Notes under the pieces: model-generated
The model's database searches: none
The model's input: only the letters and a program-made list of their open reading frames with translations
What the model was told of the DNA's origin: nothing
Shown here: positions 1-7,803 of the stretch, one piece after another
Layout: every line of letters begins with the position of its first letter
Position numbering within the stretch: the stretch's first letter is position 1
Made by a program: the position numbers and the translations under genes
Source: Bradyrhizobium sp. Gha
GTDB lineage: Bacteria > Pseudomonadota > Alphaproteobacteria > Rhizobiales > Xanthobacteraceae
DNA: 64,000 nt
Assembly (NCBI RefSeq): GCF_900113735.1
Contig: NZ_FOQM01000006.1
Coordinates: forward strand, 62,001-126,000
Reading direction: 5' to 3'

Positions 1-101
1 TCCCGTTGCACCGCCGCTGCGCGAGCCGGCGTAGCCAGGCTCACTTGCTTTGTCCCCCATCCACGGCTCCGGCTCGTCTGCCGCGCAGTGGAAAAGGAAG
101 A

Positions 102-887
102 CTAGAGCGCGCTGATGCTGTTCCAGACCAGGGTGGCGCCCGACAGGAACAGCAGGCCGAGCACGACGTCGCCGAAATGCTTGTCGCTCAGCGCGTGATA
201 GACGCGCGCGCCGACCCATGCGCCGATCAGCGTGCCCGGGAATGCGACCATCGCGAGCCAGACCACCTTGAATGCCACCAGGCCTGATGCCGTCTGCAGC
301 ACCAGCGCGGTCGCAAGCACCGTGAAATTGAACAGCTGGAAGATGCCGCGCCGCTCGTGCTTGTTCCAGCCGCGGATGTTGGCCCATAGGATCGGTAGCG
401 GCCCGGATAGTCCGGCCAGCCCGCCCAAAATGCCGCCGGCAAAGCCGATCGCACCGTCGGCGATGCGACCGCCGAAGGTGACGGAAAACTGCTTCTTGTT
501 GAGGTACAGCGCGCTCGAAAAGATCAGCAGCAGCACGCCGACGCTGAGCTTGAACACTTTTGGATCGGCGGAGGCGACCAGCTTGGTCCCGAGCGGCACG
601 CCGATCAGCCCGCCAATCAGGAACGGCCACACCAGCGAGAGGTCGAAGCTCTTCCACATCGAGGGCAATGTCGAGGTCTGCGCGATCACCGAGCAGATCA
701 GCACGAGCGGTACCGCGAGCGCGGGCGGCAACACGTAGAGCCAGATGCCGAGCGCCATCAGCGCCGTGCCGAATCCCGCCAGCCCCGAGACGAAGCCGCC
801 GGCCAGTGCGCCGAACAGGATCAGTGCGTAAGTGAGCGTTTCCACCAATGAGTCCCAGTCGTTGCCCCGGGCCGCGAGCGGCCTCAT
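102..887 (-). CDS. TauE/SafE-family (TSUP) membrane permease
   Basis: Probable transporter of the TSUP family, whose members move sulfite, sulfonates or other small organic anions across the inner membrane; the substrate here cannot be read from the sequence. The protein of about 261 residues is almost entirely hydrophobic, with about eight membrane segments, and carries the two Gly-rich repeats typical of the family (FVSGLAGFGTALMALG near the N terminus and FAGGILGGLAGLSGPLP in the middle). I chose the ATG at 887; the frame stays open to a TTG at 926, which would add 13 residues, and neither start has a convincing ribosome site. It lies 45 bases downstream of the MocR-type regulator on the same strand and may be read with it. 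The family call is firm and the function is open. Confidence 0.85.
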   Translation of the reverse strand: MRPLAARGNDWDSLVETLTYALILFGALAGGFVSGLAGFGTALMALGIWLYVLPPALAVPLVLICSVIAQTSTLPSMWKSFDLSLVWPFLIGGLIGVPLGTKLVASADPKVFKLSVGVLLLIFSSALYLNKKQFSVTFGGRIADGAIGFAGGILGGLAGLSGPLPILWANIRGWNKHERRGIFQLFNFTVLATALVLQTASGLVAFKVVWLAMVAFPGTLIGAWVGARVYHALSDKHFGDVVLGLLFLSGATLVWNSISAL

Positions 888-932
888 GGCGCATAGCACA
901 AAGGCAGGGCCGTCAGCATCAATCAAGATTTG

Positions 933-2303
933 CTACACGATCTGCCTGGTGTCGGCGGGCTTGTGCAAGGCGCCGACGAGGATGCGCAGGGCCTCGGTCA
1001 ATTCCGATCTGTTGCGCGCCGCGCCGAGTGAGACGCGCGCCGCATGCGGCGATGTTCCGTCGACGGTGAAGGCGTCGCCGCCAACGATCGCGAGCCCATT
1101 GCGCAGCAGGTGCGCAGGCACGTCGGGCCGTCCTTCCGGCAAGTGCAGCCACAAATGATGGGCGGCGGGATTCGCTCGGAACCGAAACTCCTTCAAGGCG
1201 CGCTGAGCCAATTGTTGGCGGCCGACGGCCTCGTTGCGGACGGCGGTGATGATGCGGTCGGCGACGCCGCTCTCGATCCAGTGCGTCACCAGCGCGACCA
1301 TCAGCGGTGCCGGCATCTGCACCGTGGCTTGCAGATAGCCGCGCATCTGCAGCTGCGCGCCGCTATCGGGCGTCAGCAGATAGGCGACGCGCAGTGCCGG
1401 CGCGATGCATTTCGACAGCGTGGTGGCGAGATATGTCCGCTCCGGGATGAGGTTGGCGATCGGTGAGGCCGATCGGTGGAGCAGCCCGTAGGCATCGTCC
1501 TCGATCAGAACGACATCGGCATCGCGGATGATTTTTGCGATTGCGTCGCGGCGATCCGGGGCGAGCGTCGCGGTGGTCGGATTATGCAGCGTCGGGATGA
1601 GATAGACCGCCTTCGGCTTGTGGGTGCGGCAAGCCTTCGCCAGCGCATCGGGCAGGATGCCGCCCTCATCCATGGCGACACTGACGAGCCTGACGCCAAG
1701 CTGCGCAGCGGCCGCCTTGATGCCGGGGAAGGTGAGGGCCTCCGTCAGCACGACATCGCCGGGACGTGCGAGACAGGCAAGCAGGTTGAAAAGGATCGTC
1801 TGCGCGCCGGGAAAGATCACGAGCTTGTCTGCGTGGGCGTGCGGAACGCGGGTCCGCATCCAGCGCACCGCGACCTCGCGCTCATGCGCGCTGCCGCCGG
1901 GCGGCTGGTAATTCAGGAATGCAGTCAAGCCCGATTGCGCGCGAATGGCCTCAAGGCCGGTGACGATGCGCTCATCGAGCCGTGCTTCGAGCGGGTGCGG
2001 GGGCACGTTCATGGAGAGGTCGATCGCGACCGGATGCGGCAGGTCGACCGCCCGGCGCACGCTGGTCTCCGACACGAACGAGCCCTGGCCGACGCGAGCC
2101 TCCATGATGCCGCGGCGCCGCGCCTCGGTGTAGGCGCGGGTCACCGTGGTGAGATCGATGCCGAGCGCTTTTGCCAGCGCGCGCTGCGTCGGCAATTGCT
2201 GGCCCCGCACCAGCCGGCCGGCGGCGATGTCGGCCTCCATGGCCTCCACGATGCGCTGATACCGCGGCCCTGACAGCTCCGAGATTGTAGGGGTCCAATC
2301 CAT
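933..2303 (-). CDS. MocR/PdxR-type regulator (GntR wHTH fused to class I aminotransferase fold)
   Basis: Transcription factor with an N-terminal GntR-type winged helix (about residues 10-75; RGQQLPTQRALAKALGIDL is the recognition region) and a C-terminal fold-type I aminotransferase domain (about 110-450) that normally binds pyridoxal phosphate. The PLP lysine is seen in LATTLSKCIAPALRVAYL, with a conserved Asp in LIEDDAYG. At 456 residues it has the usual MocR length. Members regulate vitamin B6, GABA or taurine metabolism and rarely act as aminotransferases. The ATG at 2303 faces the DUF983 gene across a short gap holding two direct copies of TGTATGGAT 21 bases apart, the spacing expected for a MocR operator, so autoregulation and control of the divergent gene are likely. 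The ligand and target pathway are unknown. Confidence 0.88.
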   Translation of the reverse strand: MDWTPTISELSGPRYQRIVEAMEADIAAGRLVRGQQLPTQRALAKALGIDLTTVTRAYTEARRRGIMEARVGQGSFVSETSVRRAVDLPHPVAIDLSMNVPPHPLEARLDERIVTGLEAIRAQSGLTAFLNYQPPGGSAHEREVAVRWMRTRVPHAHADKLVIFPGAQTILFNLLACLARPGDVVLTEALTFPGIKAAAAQLGVRLVSVAMDEGGILPDALAKACRTHKPKAVYLIPTLHNPTTATLAPDRRDAIAKIIRDADVVLIEDDAYGLLHRSASPIANLIPERTYLATTLSKCIAPALRVAYLLTPDSGAQLQMRGYLQATVQMPAPLMVALVTHWIESGVADRIITAVRNEAVGRQQLAQRALKEFRFRANPAAHHLWLHLPEGRPDVPAHLLRNGLAIVGGDAFTVDGTSPHAARVSLGAARNRSELTEALRILVGALHKPADTRQIV

Positions 2304-2327
2304 GCAATTAGGCCCGTATCCTTTGAA

Positions 2328-2357
2328 TGTATGGATTCAAGATAGTATTGTATGGAT
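2328..2357. promoter_or_regulatory. Direct-repeat operator candidate for the MocR regulator
   Basis: TGTATGGAT occurs at 2328-2336 and again at 2349-2357, 21 bases (two helical turns) apart in the same orientation, in the gap between the divergent MocR and DUF983 genes. MocR-family regulators are known to bind such direct repeats. A third, inverted partial copy (GCATGGATT on the minus strand) overlaps the regulator's own start codon. Binding by this regulator is inference. Confidence 0.55.
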
Positions 2358-2381
2358 CAGCAAAACGAAAGGGGTTCCGTC

Positions 2382-2813
2382 ATGGCGACCGGTTCAATTT
2401 CCCTGGCAAAGGCGATGTGGCACGGTTTTCGGGGCAAGTGCCCGAACTGCGGCCGAGGACATCTGTTCGGCCGTTTCCTCAAGGTGGCCGACGCCTGCGA
2501 TCGTTGCGGCGAGGAGCTGTTCCACCAGCGCGCCGATGACTTCCCCGCCTATCTCGTCATGGTCGTGGTCGGCCACCTCGTGGTGCCGGCGATCCTCGCG
2601 GTCGAGACGGCTTATGCGCCGCCGGTCTGGCTGCAACTCGCGGTGTGGCTGCCGGTGACGCTGTTTGCTTCGCTGGCGCTGCTGCAACCGACCAAGGGTG
2701 CGATCGTCGGCCTGCAATGGCAGATGGGCATGCACGGCTTCGAGGCGAGCAAATCGCGGCGGGAAGCCGGTCAGCTTGCGCCCGTGCTGGTGAAGGCGTC
2801 GCGCGCGGCCTGA
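2382..2813 (+). CDS. DUF983 family protein (zinc-ribbon plus two membrane segments)
   Basis: Small membrane protein of 143 residues in the DUF983 family, function unknown. It opens with a cytoplasmic stretch holding two Cys pairs (KCPNCGRGHLF and ACDRCGEEL), likely a zinc ribbon. The family signature HQRADDFPAYLV follows, then two hydrophobic helices, VVVGHLVVPAILAV and WLPVTLFASLALL. I chose the ATG at 2382 because AAAGGGG lies seven bases upstream; an in-frame ATG at 2352 falls inside the putative operator repeat and has no ribosome site. It is divergent from the MocR regulator and may be its target. Neighbourhood gives no stronger hint of role. Confidence 0.8.
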   Translation: MATGSISLAKAMWHGFRGKCPNCGRGHLFGRFLKVADACDRCGEELFHQRADDFPAYLVMVVVGHLVVPAILAVETAYAPPVWLQLAVWLPVTLFASLALLQPTKGAIVGLQWQMGMHGFEASKSRREAGQLAPVLVKASRAA

Positions 2814-2876
2814 GGCACGTCGCGTCGTTTACATCGCGCGGCTGCCCGCTACACTCCATCGTCTCAAACAAGAAAG

Positions 2877-3602
2877 ATGGAAACGCTCATGGCCGCACGC
2901 GCGAAAACCTTCCTGCTCTGTCATGGCGCGTGGTCCGGCGGCTGGTCATGGCGGAAAATGCATCCTCTGATGGCGCAGGCCGGCCACCGCCTGGTCGCGC
3001 CGACCTATACGGGGCTCGGCGAGCGGTCACATCTCGCCAGCGCCGCTGTCGATCTCGAGACGCATATCCAGGATATCCTCAACGTCATCAAATTTGAGGA
3101 CCTCAGCGACATCGTGCTGCTTGGTCACAGCTATGGCGGCATGGTCGCAACCGGCGTTGCCGATCGTGCGCGCGAGCGCATCACGCAATTGATCTATCTC
3201 GACGCCTTCGTGCCGCGCGATGGCCAATCGCTGTTCGATCTCAACGAAGGCGGTCGCGAGCCGATGCGCAAGGCGGCTGCAGCCGGCGATGGCTACCGCA
3301 TCCCGCCCAATCCGCCGCCGCCGGATACACCGCAGGCCGATCTCGACTGGCTCAACGCGCGCCGCATCAACATGCCGCTCAAATGCTTCGAGACCAGGCT
3401 GAAGCTCGCGCACGGCGAACCCGCGATGCCGCGCAGCTACATCTATTGCGCCCGTATTCCGCCGGGCGATGTGTTCGGGCAATTCGCAAGGCGCGCGAGG
3501 AGCGAAGATGGCTGGCGCTATTTCGAGCTCGACGCCAGTCATGCGCCGAATGTGACGGCGCCGGAGGCGCTGATGGGTGTGCTGCAAGAGATCGTAGCGT
3601 AG
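2877..3602 (+). CDS. Alpha/beta hydrolase (esterase, salicylate-esterase-like)
   Basis: Single-domain alpha/beta hydrolase of 241 residues. The N terminus has the oxyanion-hole HG motif (LLCHGAWSGGWSW). The nucleophile elbow is GHSYGG with Ser at about residue 84, and the terminal catalytic His is in DASHAPNVTAPEAL. The pattern THIQDILNVI just before the nucleophile strand is typical of the plant methylesterase/EstC branch, which cleaves small ester substrates. No signal peptide is seen, so it acts in the cytoplasm. ATG codons at 2877 and 2889 are both possible; neither has a strong ribosome site. It appears monocistronic, followed by a palindromic repeat. The substrate is unknown. Confidence 0.85.
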   Translation: METLMAARAKTFLLCHGAWSGGWSWRKMHPLMAQAGHRLVAPTYTGLGERSHLASAAVDLETHIQDILNVIKFEDLSDIVLLGHSYGGMVATGVADRARERITQLIYLDAFVPRDGQSLFDLNEGGREPMRKAAAAGDGYRIPPNPPPPDTPQADLDWLNARRINMPLKCFETRLKLAHGEPAMPRSYIYCARIPPGDVFGQFARRARSEDGWRYFELDASHAPNVTAPEALMGVLQEIVA

Positions 3603-3613
3603 CACTCACTTTC

Positions 3614-3734
3614 GTCATTCCGGGGCGTGCGCAGCACGAACTACGATGCGCAATTGCGCATCTGAGAATCCATTCCTCCACATTCTCTGCTGCGCGATGG
3701 ATTCCGGGTTCTCGCTTCGCGAGCCCGGAATGAC
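3614..3734. repeat. Palindromic repeat, family A copy 1
   Basis: The element is bounded by GTCATTCCGG and CCGGAATGAC as inverted ends, with an internal hairpin. This longer copy carries a perfect 16-base palindrome, ATGCGCAATTGCGCAT, at 3646-3661. It lies between the hydrolase gene and the RNase P RNA and may fold in transcripts from either side. Confidence 0.75.
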
Positions 3735-3790
3735 AGCCTGCCCAAATTGGTGAGGGGTCCGATGCGTCGGCATCGAACCCCTCCCTGCAA

Positions 3791-4212
3791 GATATCAGCC
3801 GGCCTGTAAGCCGGGTTCTGTAGGGCACCGCCCGCTTGCGCAGACGATACGTGACGGCCATTCCTCTGGGACCATGTTTGCACATGGCCTCGAGCAACCT
3901 ACCCGGACGGCGGGCCTGACATCGCCCCGCGGCGTTATCGCTTTCGCGAACGGCCCGCTACGCCGTCCCTATTCGGTTTTGCTCCCGGTGGGGTTTACCA
4001 TGCCGGCTCCGTTGCCGGACCCGCGGTGCGCTCTTACCGCACCTTTTCACCCTTACTTCCTCCGAGGAGGGAGCGGTTCGTTCTCTGTGGCACTTTCCCT
4101 GGGGTCGCCCCCGCCGGATGTTATCCGGCACCGCATGTCAAGGGAGCCCGGACTTTCCTCCCCGGCGGCCTTTCGGCACTTGCCGGAGCGGCCGTCCGGC
4201 CGACTGACCGAC
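3791..4212 (-). ncRNA. rnpB: RNase P RNA, bacterial class A
   Basis: Catalytic RNA that removes the 5' leader of precursor tRNAs. Read on the minus strand it begins near 4212, passes the conserved GAGGAAAGTCCGGGCTCC segment (around 4150-4170) and the GGTAAACCCCACC element (about 3984-3996). It reaches AGAGGAATGGCCGTCAC near 3862, and closes with CAGAACCCGGCTTACAGG and GGCTGATATC. Sequences at the two ends (TCAGTCGGCC and GGCCGGCTGA) can pair as helix P1. A length of about 420 bases is usual for alphaproteobacteria. Exact ends are estimated from the P1 pairing. Confidence 0.96.
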
Positions 4213-4291
4213 AAGGCAATGGGCATTTGTGACGTTTCCGTCAAGCAGAGATCGTCGCGCACGCCGCCGCGTAAATAATTTATCCTGAAGA

Positions 4292-4315
4292 TGTCGTTGG
4301 GCGCGGACCCCGTTC
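4292..4315 (+). promoter_or_regulatory. ECF-type promoter candidate, copy 1
   Basis: TGTCG at 4292-4296 and CGTTC at 4311-4315 are separated by 14 bases. The same two boxes at the same spacing precede the second DGPF gene. They look like the -35 and -10 elements read by the ECF42-type sigma factor encoded downstream, which would make the locus autoregulated; this is inference from duplication and position. Confidence 0.5.
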
Positions 4316-4357
4316 GACTGGATGCCGGCAATCCAGCCGAACAACAGGAGACAAGCG

Positions 4358-4708
4358 ATGCAGTATCTGCTGCTGATCTATCGTAACGAAGCACAACAGA
4401 GCCAGATGGCGCCCGCGGATTACCAGAAGCTGCTGGCGGAGTATTCTACCTACACCCAGTCGATCGTCCAGAGCGGCCATTTCAAGGCCGGTGACGGGCT
4501 GCAGCCGACCTCGACCGCCACCACGGTCCGCGTTCGCGACGGCAAGACCATGACCACCGATGGTCCCTTCGCCGAGACCCGCGAGCAGCTCGGTGGCTAC
4601 TATCTCGTCGAAGCCAGGGATCTCGATGCCGCGATTGAACTCGCCGCGCGGATTCCCGGCGCCAGGCACGGCTCGATCGAAGTGCGGCCGGTCATGATCT
4701 ACCAATGA
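4358..4708 (+). CDS. YCII/DGPF-domain protein, copy 1
   Basis: Small cytoplasmic protein of 116 residues with a YCII-related (DGPF) alpha+beta-barrel fold. The diagnostic stretch [17 protein letters not shown] is at about residues 66-82. Genes of this type are the conserved partners of ECF42 sigma factors, where they are the usual regulatory targets; their biochemical role is not established. The ATG at 4358 is supported by ACAGGAG six bases upstream. The second copy downstream is closely similar over its whole length, so this is a tandem duplication that included the promoter. No signal peptide or membrane segment is seen. Confidence 0.9.
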   Translation: MQYLLLIYRNEAQQSQMAPADYQKLLAEYSTYTQSIVQSGHFKAGDGLQPTSTATTVRVRDGKTMTTDGPFAETREQLGGYYLVEARDLDAAIELAARIPGARHGSIEVRPVMIYQ

Positions 4709-4731
4709 TCGGAAAAATAGTTTCGCGATGA

Positions 4732-4755
4732 TGTCGTTTGGCATCGGCCCCGTTC
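4732..4755 (+). promoter_or_regulatory. ECF-type promoter candidate, copy 2
   Basis: TGTCG at 4732-4736 and CGTTC at 4751-4755 are again 14 bases apart. The flanking sequence up to the start codon, including the CCAGCCGAAC block before the ribosome site, closely matches copy 1. Likely read by the neighbouring ECF42-type sigma factor. Confidence 0.5.
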
Positions 4756-4796
4756 GACAGATGTCGGCGATCCAGCCGAACCACAGGAGTTAAGCG

Positions 4797-5147
4797 ATGC
4801 AATACCTGCTGCTGATCTACCGGAACGAAAGCTATTTGACCGACATGAACGCCGCCGACCGTCAGAAGCTGGCGGGCGAATACGGCGCCTACACGCAGTC
4901 GATCATCCAGAGCGGCCATTTCAAGGCCGGCGACGGGCTGCAGCCGACGACGACCGCGACCACGGTGCGCGTGCGCGACGGCAAGACCATGACGACCGAC
5001 GGCCCGTTCGCGGAAACGCGCGAGCAACTCGGCGGCTACTATCTGATCGAAGCCAAGGATATCGACGACGCCATTGCGATCGCGGCGCGCGTTCCCGAGG
5101 CCAAGCGAGGATCGATCGAGGTCCGGCCGGTCATGATCTACAAGTGA
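4797..5147 (+). CDS. YCII/DGPF-domain protein, copy 2
   Basis: Paralogue of the preceding gene, also 116 residues, with the same start ([11 protein letters not shown]), the [17 protein letters not shown] signature and the ending [10 protein letters not shown]. Differences are concentrated around residues 12-32 and 85-105. The ATG at 4797 has an ACAGGAG ribosome site. Its TGA stop overlaps the GTG start of the sigma-factor gene (GTGA at 5144-5147), so the two are probably translationally coupled. The presence of two targets, one coupled to the regulator, suggests a dosage or specialisation split; the molecular function is unknown. Confidence 0.9.
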   Translation: MQYLLLIYRNESYLTDMNAADRQKLAGEYGAYTQSIIQSGHFKAGDGLQPTTTATTVRVRDGKTMTTDGPFAETREQLGGYYLIEAKDIDDAIAIAARVPEAKRGSIEVRPVMIYK

Positions 5148-6379
5148 TCGCCGCCACCGACATCGACAAGGTCTTCCGCGACGAGGCGGGGCGGGCGCTG
5201 GCCACCCTGATCCGCCTCGTCGGGGATTTCGACTTGGCCGAGGATGCGCTTCAGGATGCATTTGCGGTCGCGCTGGAGCGCTGGTCGTCAGGTGAGCCGC
5301 CAGACAATCCGCGTGCGTGGCTGGTCAATGTCGGTCGCAACAAGGCGATCGACCGCATCAGGCGCCAGGCCGCCTTTCGCGGCAAGCAGCAGGCGCTGCT
5401 GCACGAGCTCGCGCTCAACGCGCAAGGCCCCGACGAGCCGCTGGCGATGCTCGACGACGACATGCTGCGGCTGATCTTCACCTGCTGCCATCCGTCGTTT
5501 GCGGCCGAGGTCCAGGTCGCGCTGACGCTGCGCACCGTCTGCGGCCTCTCCACCGCGCAGGTCGCGCGCGCCTTTCTGGTCGGTGAGGACGCGATGGCGC
5601 AGCGCCTCGTCCGCGCCAAGCAGAAGATCAGGCTCGCCGGCATTCCCTATCAAGTGCCGGAGAGCGACGCCCTGGCGCCGCGGCTCGACGGTGTGCTCGC
5701 CGTGATCTACCTCGTCTTTACCGAAGGCTATGTCGCGACCTCGGGCACCGATCTGATGCGGCCCGATTTCGCGGCCGAAGCGATCAGGCTCGGCCGTCTG
5801 CTCGACCGGCTGATGCCCGACCGCGCCGCCATCAAGGGCCTGCTCGCCTTGATGCTGCTGCACGATGCGCGCCGCGCCGGGCGCGAGACCGCGGCCGGCG
5901 ACATCGTGCTGCTGGAAGAACAGGACCGCTCGCTGTGGGATCGCGCGCAGATCGAGGAAGGCTTGGCTCTCGTCGACGACGCGCTGCGCGTGCCGGGGCG
6001 GCCGCAGCCCTATGTGGTACAGGCCGCGATTGCCGCGCTGCATGCCCGCGCGCCGAGCTACGCGCAGACCGACTGGCCGCAGATCGCCGGGCTCTACGAA
6101 GTCCTGCTGCGGATCAATCCCTCGCCGGTCATCGAGCTCAACCATGCCGCCGCGATCTCGATGGTCGACGGCCCGGCGCGCGCGCTCGATCTCGTCGACG
6201 CGATCTCCGCGCGCGGTGGTCTCGACGGCTACGAGATGTTGCCGGCGGTGCGAGCGGATTTGTTGCGACGGCTGGAGCGGAAGCAGGAGGCGCGCGAAGC
6301 CTATGCTGCGGCGACCGGGGCGACGCAACTCGAGCCGCTGCGAAGGCTGTATGCGCGTCGGCTGCGGGAGATGGAGTAG
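5144..6379 (+). CDS. ECF42-type RNA polymerase sigma factor with C-terminal helical extension
   Basis: Extracytoplasmic-function sigma factor of 411 residues, about twice the length of a minimal ECF sigma. Region 2 spans about residues 10-80 ([18 protein letters not shown], then [19 protein letters not shown]). The region between sigma 2 and 4 carries [10 protein letters not shown]. Region 4 (about 120-175) ends in a helix-turn-helix [20 protein letters not shown]. The last 220 residues are a helical, TPR-like extension with LVFTEGY, typical of the ECF42 group. No anti-sigma gene is adjacent, consistent with this group, in which the extension is thought to control activity. The GTG start overlaps the stop of the second DGPF gene. 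The inducing signal is not evident. Confidence 0.92.
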   Translation: MIAATDIDKVFRDEAGRALATLIRLVGDFDLAEDALQDAFAVALERWSSGEPPDNPRAWLVNVGRNKAIDRIRRQAAFRGKQQALLHELALNAQGPDEPLAMLDDDMLRLIFTCCHPSFAAEVQVALTLRTVCGLSTAQVARAFLVGEDAMAQRLVRAKQKIRLAGIPYQVPESDALAPRLDGVLAVIYLVFTEGYVATSGTDLMRPDFAAEAIRLGRLLDRLMPDRAAIKGLLALMLLHDARRAGRETAAGDIVLLEEQDRSLWDRAQIEEGLALVDDALRVPGRPQPYVVQAAIAALHARAPSYAQTDWPQIAGLYEVLLRINPSPVIELNHAAAISMVDGPARALDLVDAISARGGLDGYEMLPAVRADLLRRLERKQEAREAYAAATGATQLEPLRRLYARRLREME

Positions 6380-6392
6380 CGCCACATCCTCC

Positions 6393-6476
6393 GTCATTGC
6401 GAGGAGCTCTTGCGACGAGCAATCCAGACCATCTCCGCGGTGACAGTCCGGATTGCTTCGCTACGCGCGCAATGAC
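6393..6476. repeat. Palindromic repeat, family B copy 1
   Basis: Imperfect inverted repeat bounded by GTCATTGCGAG and CGCAATGAC, with inner GCAATCCAG/CCGGATTGC arms. It sits between the convergent sigma-factor and amidase genes, where it could fold in both transcripts. Confidence 0.65.
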
Positions 6477-6486
6477 GGCTTCGCCG

Positions 6487-7350
6487 TCACTTCGACGCGA
6501 CAGCCGTCCCGTCCGCCGGCAGACTCGCCAGCAGAGCCTGCAAGGTCGACAGCGTCGAGTGATCGGCAATCCCGTCCAGCCGCGCGGGACGGAAGTGGCG
6601 CTGGAAGGCGGTGACGACTTCCATGGTCGAGGCGTCGTATTTGCCTGACAGCGGCACGCCATAGCCATAGCGAGCGAGCGCCTGCTGAAGGCTCAGCACC
6701 TCGTCGCTGATGGTGCCGAGCATCAGGGTTTCGCCGCGCACGACCGGCGCCGGCGTCACCCAGTGGCCGACACCGGAATTGGCGAGGGAATGCCAGGGAA
6801 ATTTCTCGCCGGGATCCTTCTTGCGCGCGGGCGCCACGTCGGAATGACCGAGCACCCGTTGCGGCACGATCTTGCGGCGGAGCATGATGCCGCGGCACAG
6901 CGCGATCACGGCGGCGATCTGGCGCAGCGGATATTCGGGATAACCCCAATCGTGACCGCGATTGATGATCTCGATCCCGATCGAACAGGAGTTGATGTCG
7001 TCCTCGCCGGCCCAGGACGAGACGCCCGCGTGCCAGGCGCGCCGCGCCTCCGGCACGCATTGCACGATGCGGCCGTCCTCCAGCACGACATAATGCGCCG
7101 ACACTTCGGAGCCGGCCGTGCACAGCCGCGCCAACGCGCCCTCGACGTCGGGCATGCCGGTGTAGTGCAGCACGATCATGTCGGGCTGGCGGCCCTTGTT
7201 GCGCTCGCCATGATTGGGCGAGGGGATGATGTCGGAGACGATCGACGAATCCGGCTCGAACGTCCGCACGCTCGCCGCGGCCTTGGGAACCGGGAGAACG
7301 CGCTGACGCTTCGAATCAGCTCCAGGCGGCGTGGACGAACCGGACGACAT
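6487..7350 (-). CDS. N-acetylmuramoyl-L-alanine amidase, AmpD/AmiD type with peptidoglycan-binding domain
   Basis: Zinc amidase that cleaves the bond between MurNAc and L-Ala of peptidoglycan or its turnover products. The Amidase_2 domain covers about residues 45-195: zinc ligands are expected in MIVLHYTGMP and in the GHSDVAPARKKDPGEKF segment, which supplies the second His and Asp. A C-terminal PG_binding_1 domain follows (LSLQQALARYGYGVPLSGKYD). No export signal is obvious at the N terminus, leaving cytoplasmic recycling or unconventional export open. I chose the ATG at 7350; an in-frame ATG at 7383 would add 11 residues. It is divergent from rsmH and shares its upstream region, fitting a cell-wall role. 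Confidence 0.87.
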   Translation of the reverse strand: MSSGSSTPPGADSKRQRVLPVPKAAASVRTFEPDSSIVSDIIPSPNHGERNKGRQPDMIVLHYTGMPDVEGALARLCTAGSEVSAHYVVLEDGRIVQCVPEARRAWHAGVSSWAGEDDINSCSIGIEIINRGHDWGYPEYPLRQIAAVIALCRGIMLRRKIVPQRVLGHSDVAPARKKDPGEKFPWHSLANSGVGHWVTPAPVVRGETLMLGTISDEVLSLQQALARYGYGVPLSGKYDASTMEVVTAFQRHFRPARLDGIADHSTLSTLQALLASLPADGTAVASK

Positions 7351-7803
7351 AAACAACTCAAATCGGACAAGAGAATGGGCCAAGGCCTTCTCTTTACTAT
7401 TCCTTTACCGTCTGCTTCGCGCAATCGCGCGATGCGGTTGCCGGTGCATTTTGGGCTCAGTGTGTGGATGACGCATCACTGCCCAAGGAACCGCGTAAGC
7501 ACCTTTTCGAGATGTAACGACCCGATCAACGCTTTCTTAACGCTAAGCGCCGTTACTGAGAGATGAAGAGCCGACCCGCGTCCGGAGGCGGCCAAAGCGT
7601 TTTTGGCTCGAAATCCCATGGTTGCCCGACATATTCCACTGGGAACACAGGGTTTGCCGGCTGGGAAGATCGGGCTCGGCGTACATGGTGGATTGGGGTT
7701 GGGTCGTGGAACCGCCGCGACGCGGAATTATTCGAGGCGTGATGGGCTTTCTCGCCCCCAAATTGACCGGCCTGTTTTCTTGCGCACCCGGCAGGCGCGG
7801 CGC
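7351..7803. other. Divergent intergenic region between the amidase gene and rsmH
   Basis: About 450 bases that must hold the promoters of the amidase gene (leftward) and of the dcw cluster (rightward). It is less GC-rich around 7390-7560. I see no gene here, and in particular no frame resembling MraZ, the regulator that often opens a dcw cluster. No confident promoter boxes could be assigned by eye. Confidence 0.6.

Noticed and set aside
1..101. Sequence before the TauE-like gene
   Set aside because: Too short and without a recognisable end of a gene; possibly the downstream spacer of the permease gene.
1476..2273. Long plus-strand frame opposite the MocR regulator
   Set aside because: Complementary-strand shadow typical of high-GC genes; no recognisable domain.
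3614..3734. CRISPR array
   Set aside because: The repeated blocks are dispersed palindromes, not regularly spaced short repeats with unique spacers, and no cas gene is present.
7603..7803. Upstream extension of rsmH by 67 codons
   Set aside because: The extension has no family similarity and the rsmH family begins at the [10 protein letters not shown] start; treated as non-coding leader.
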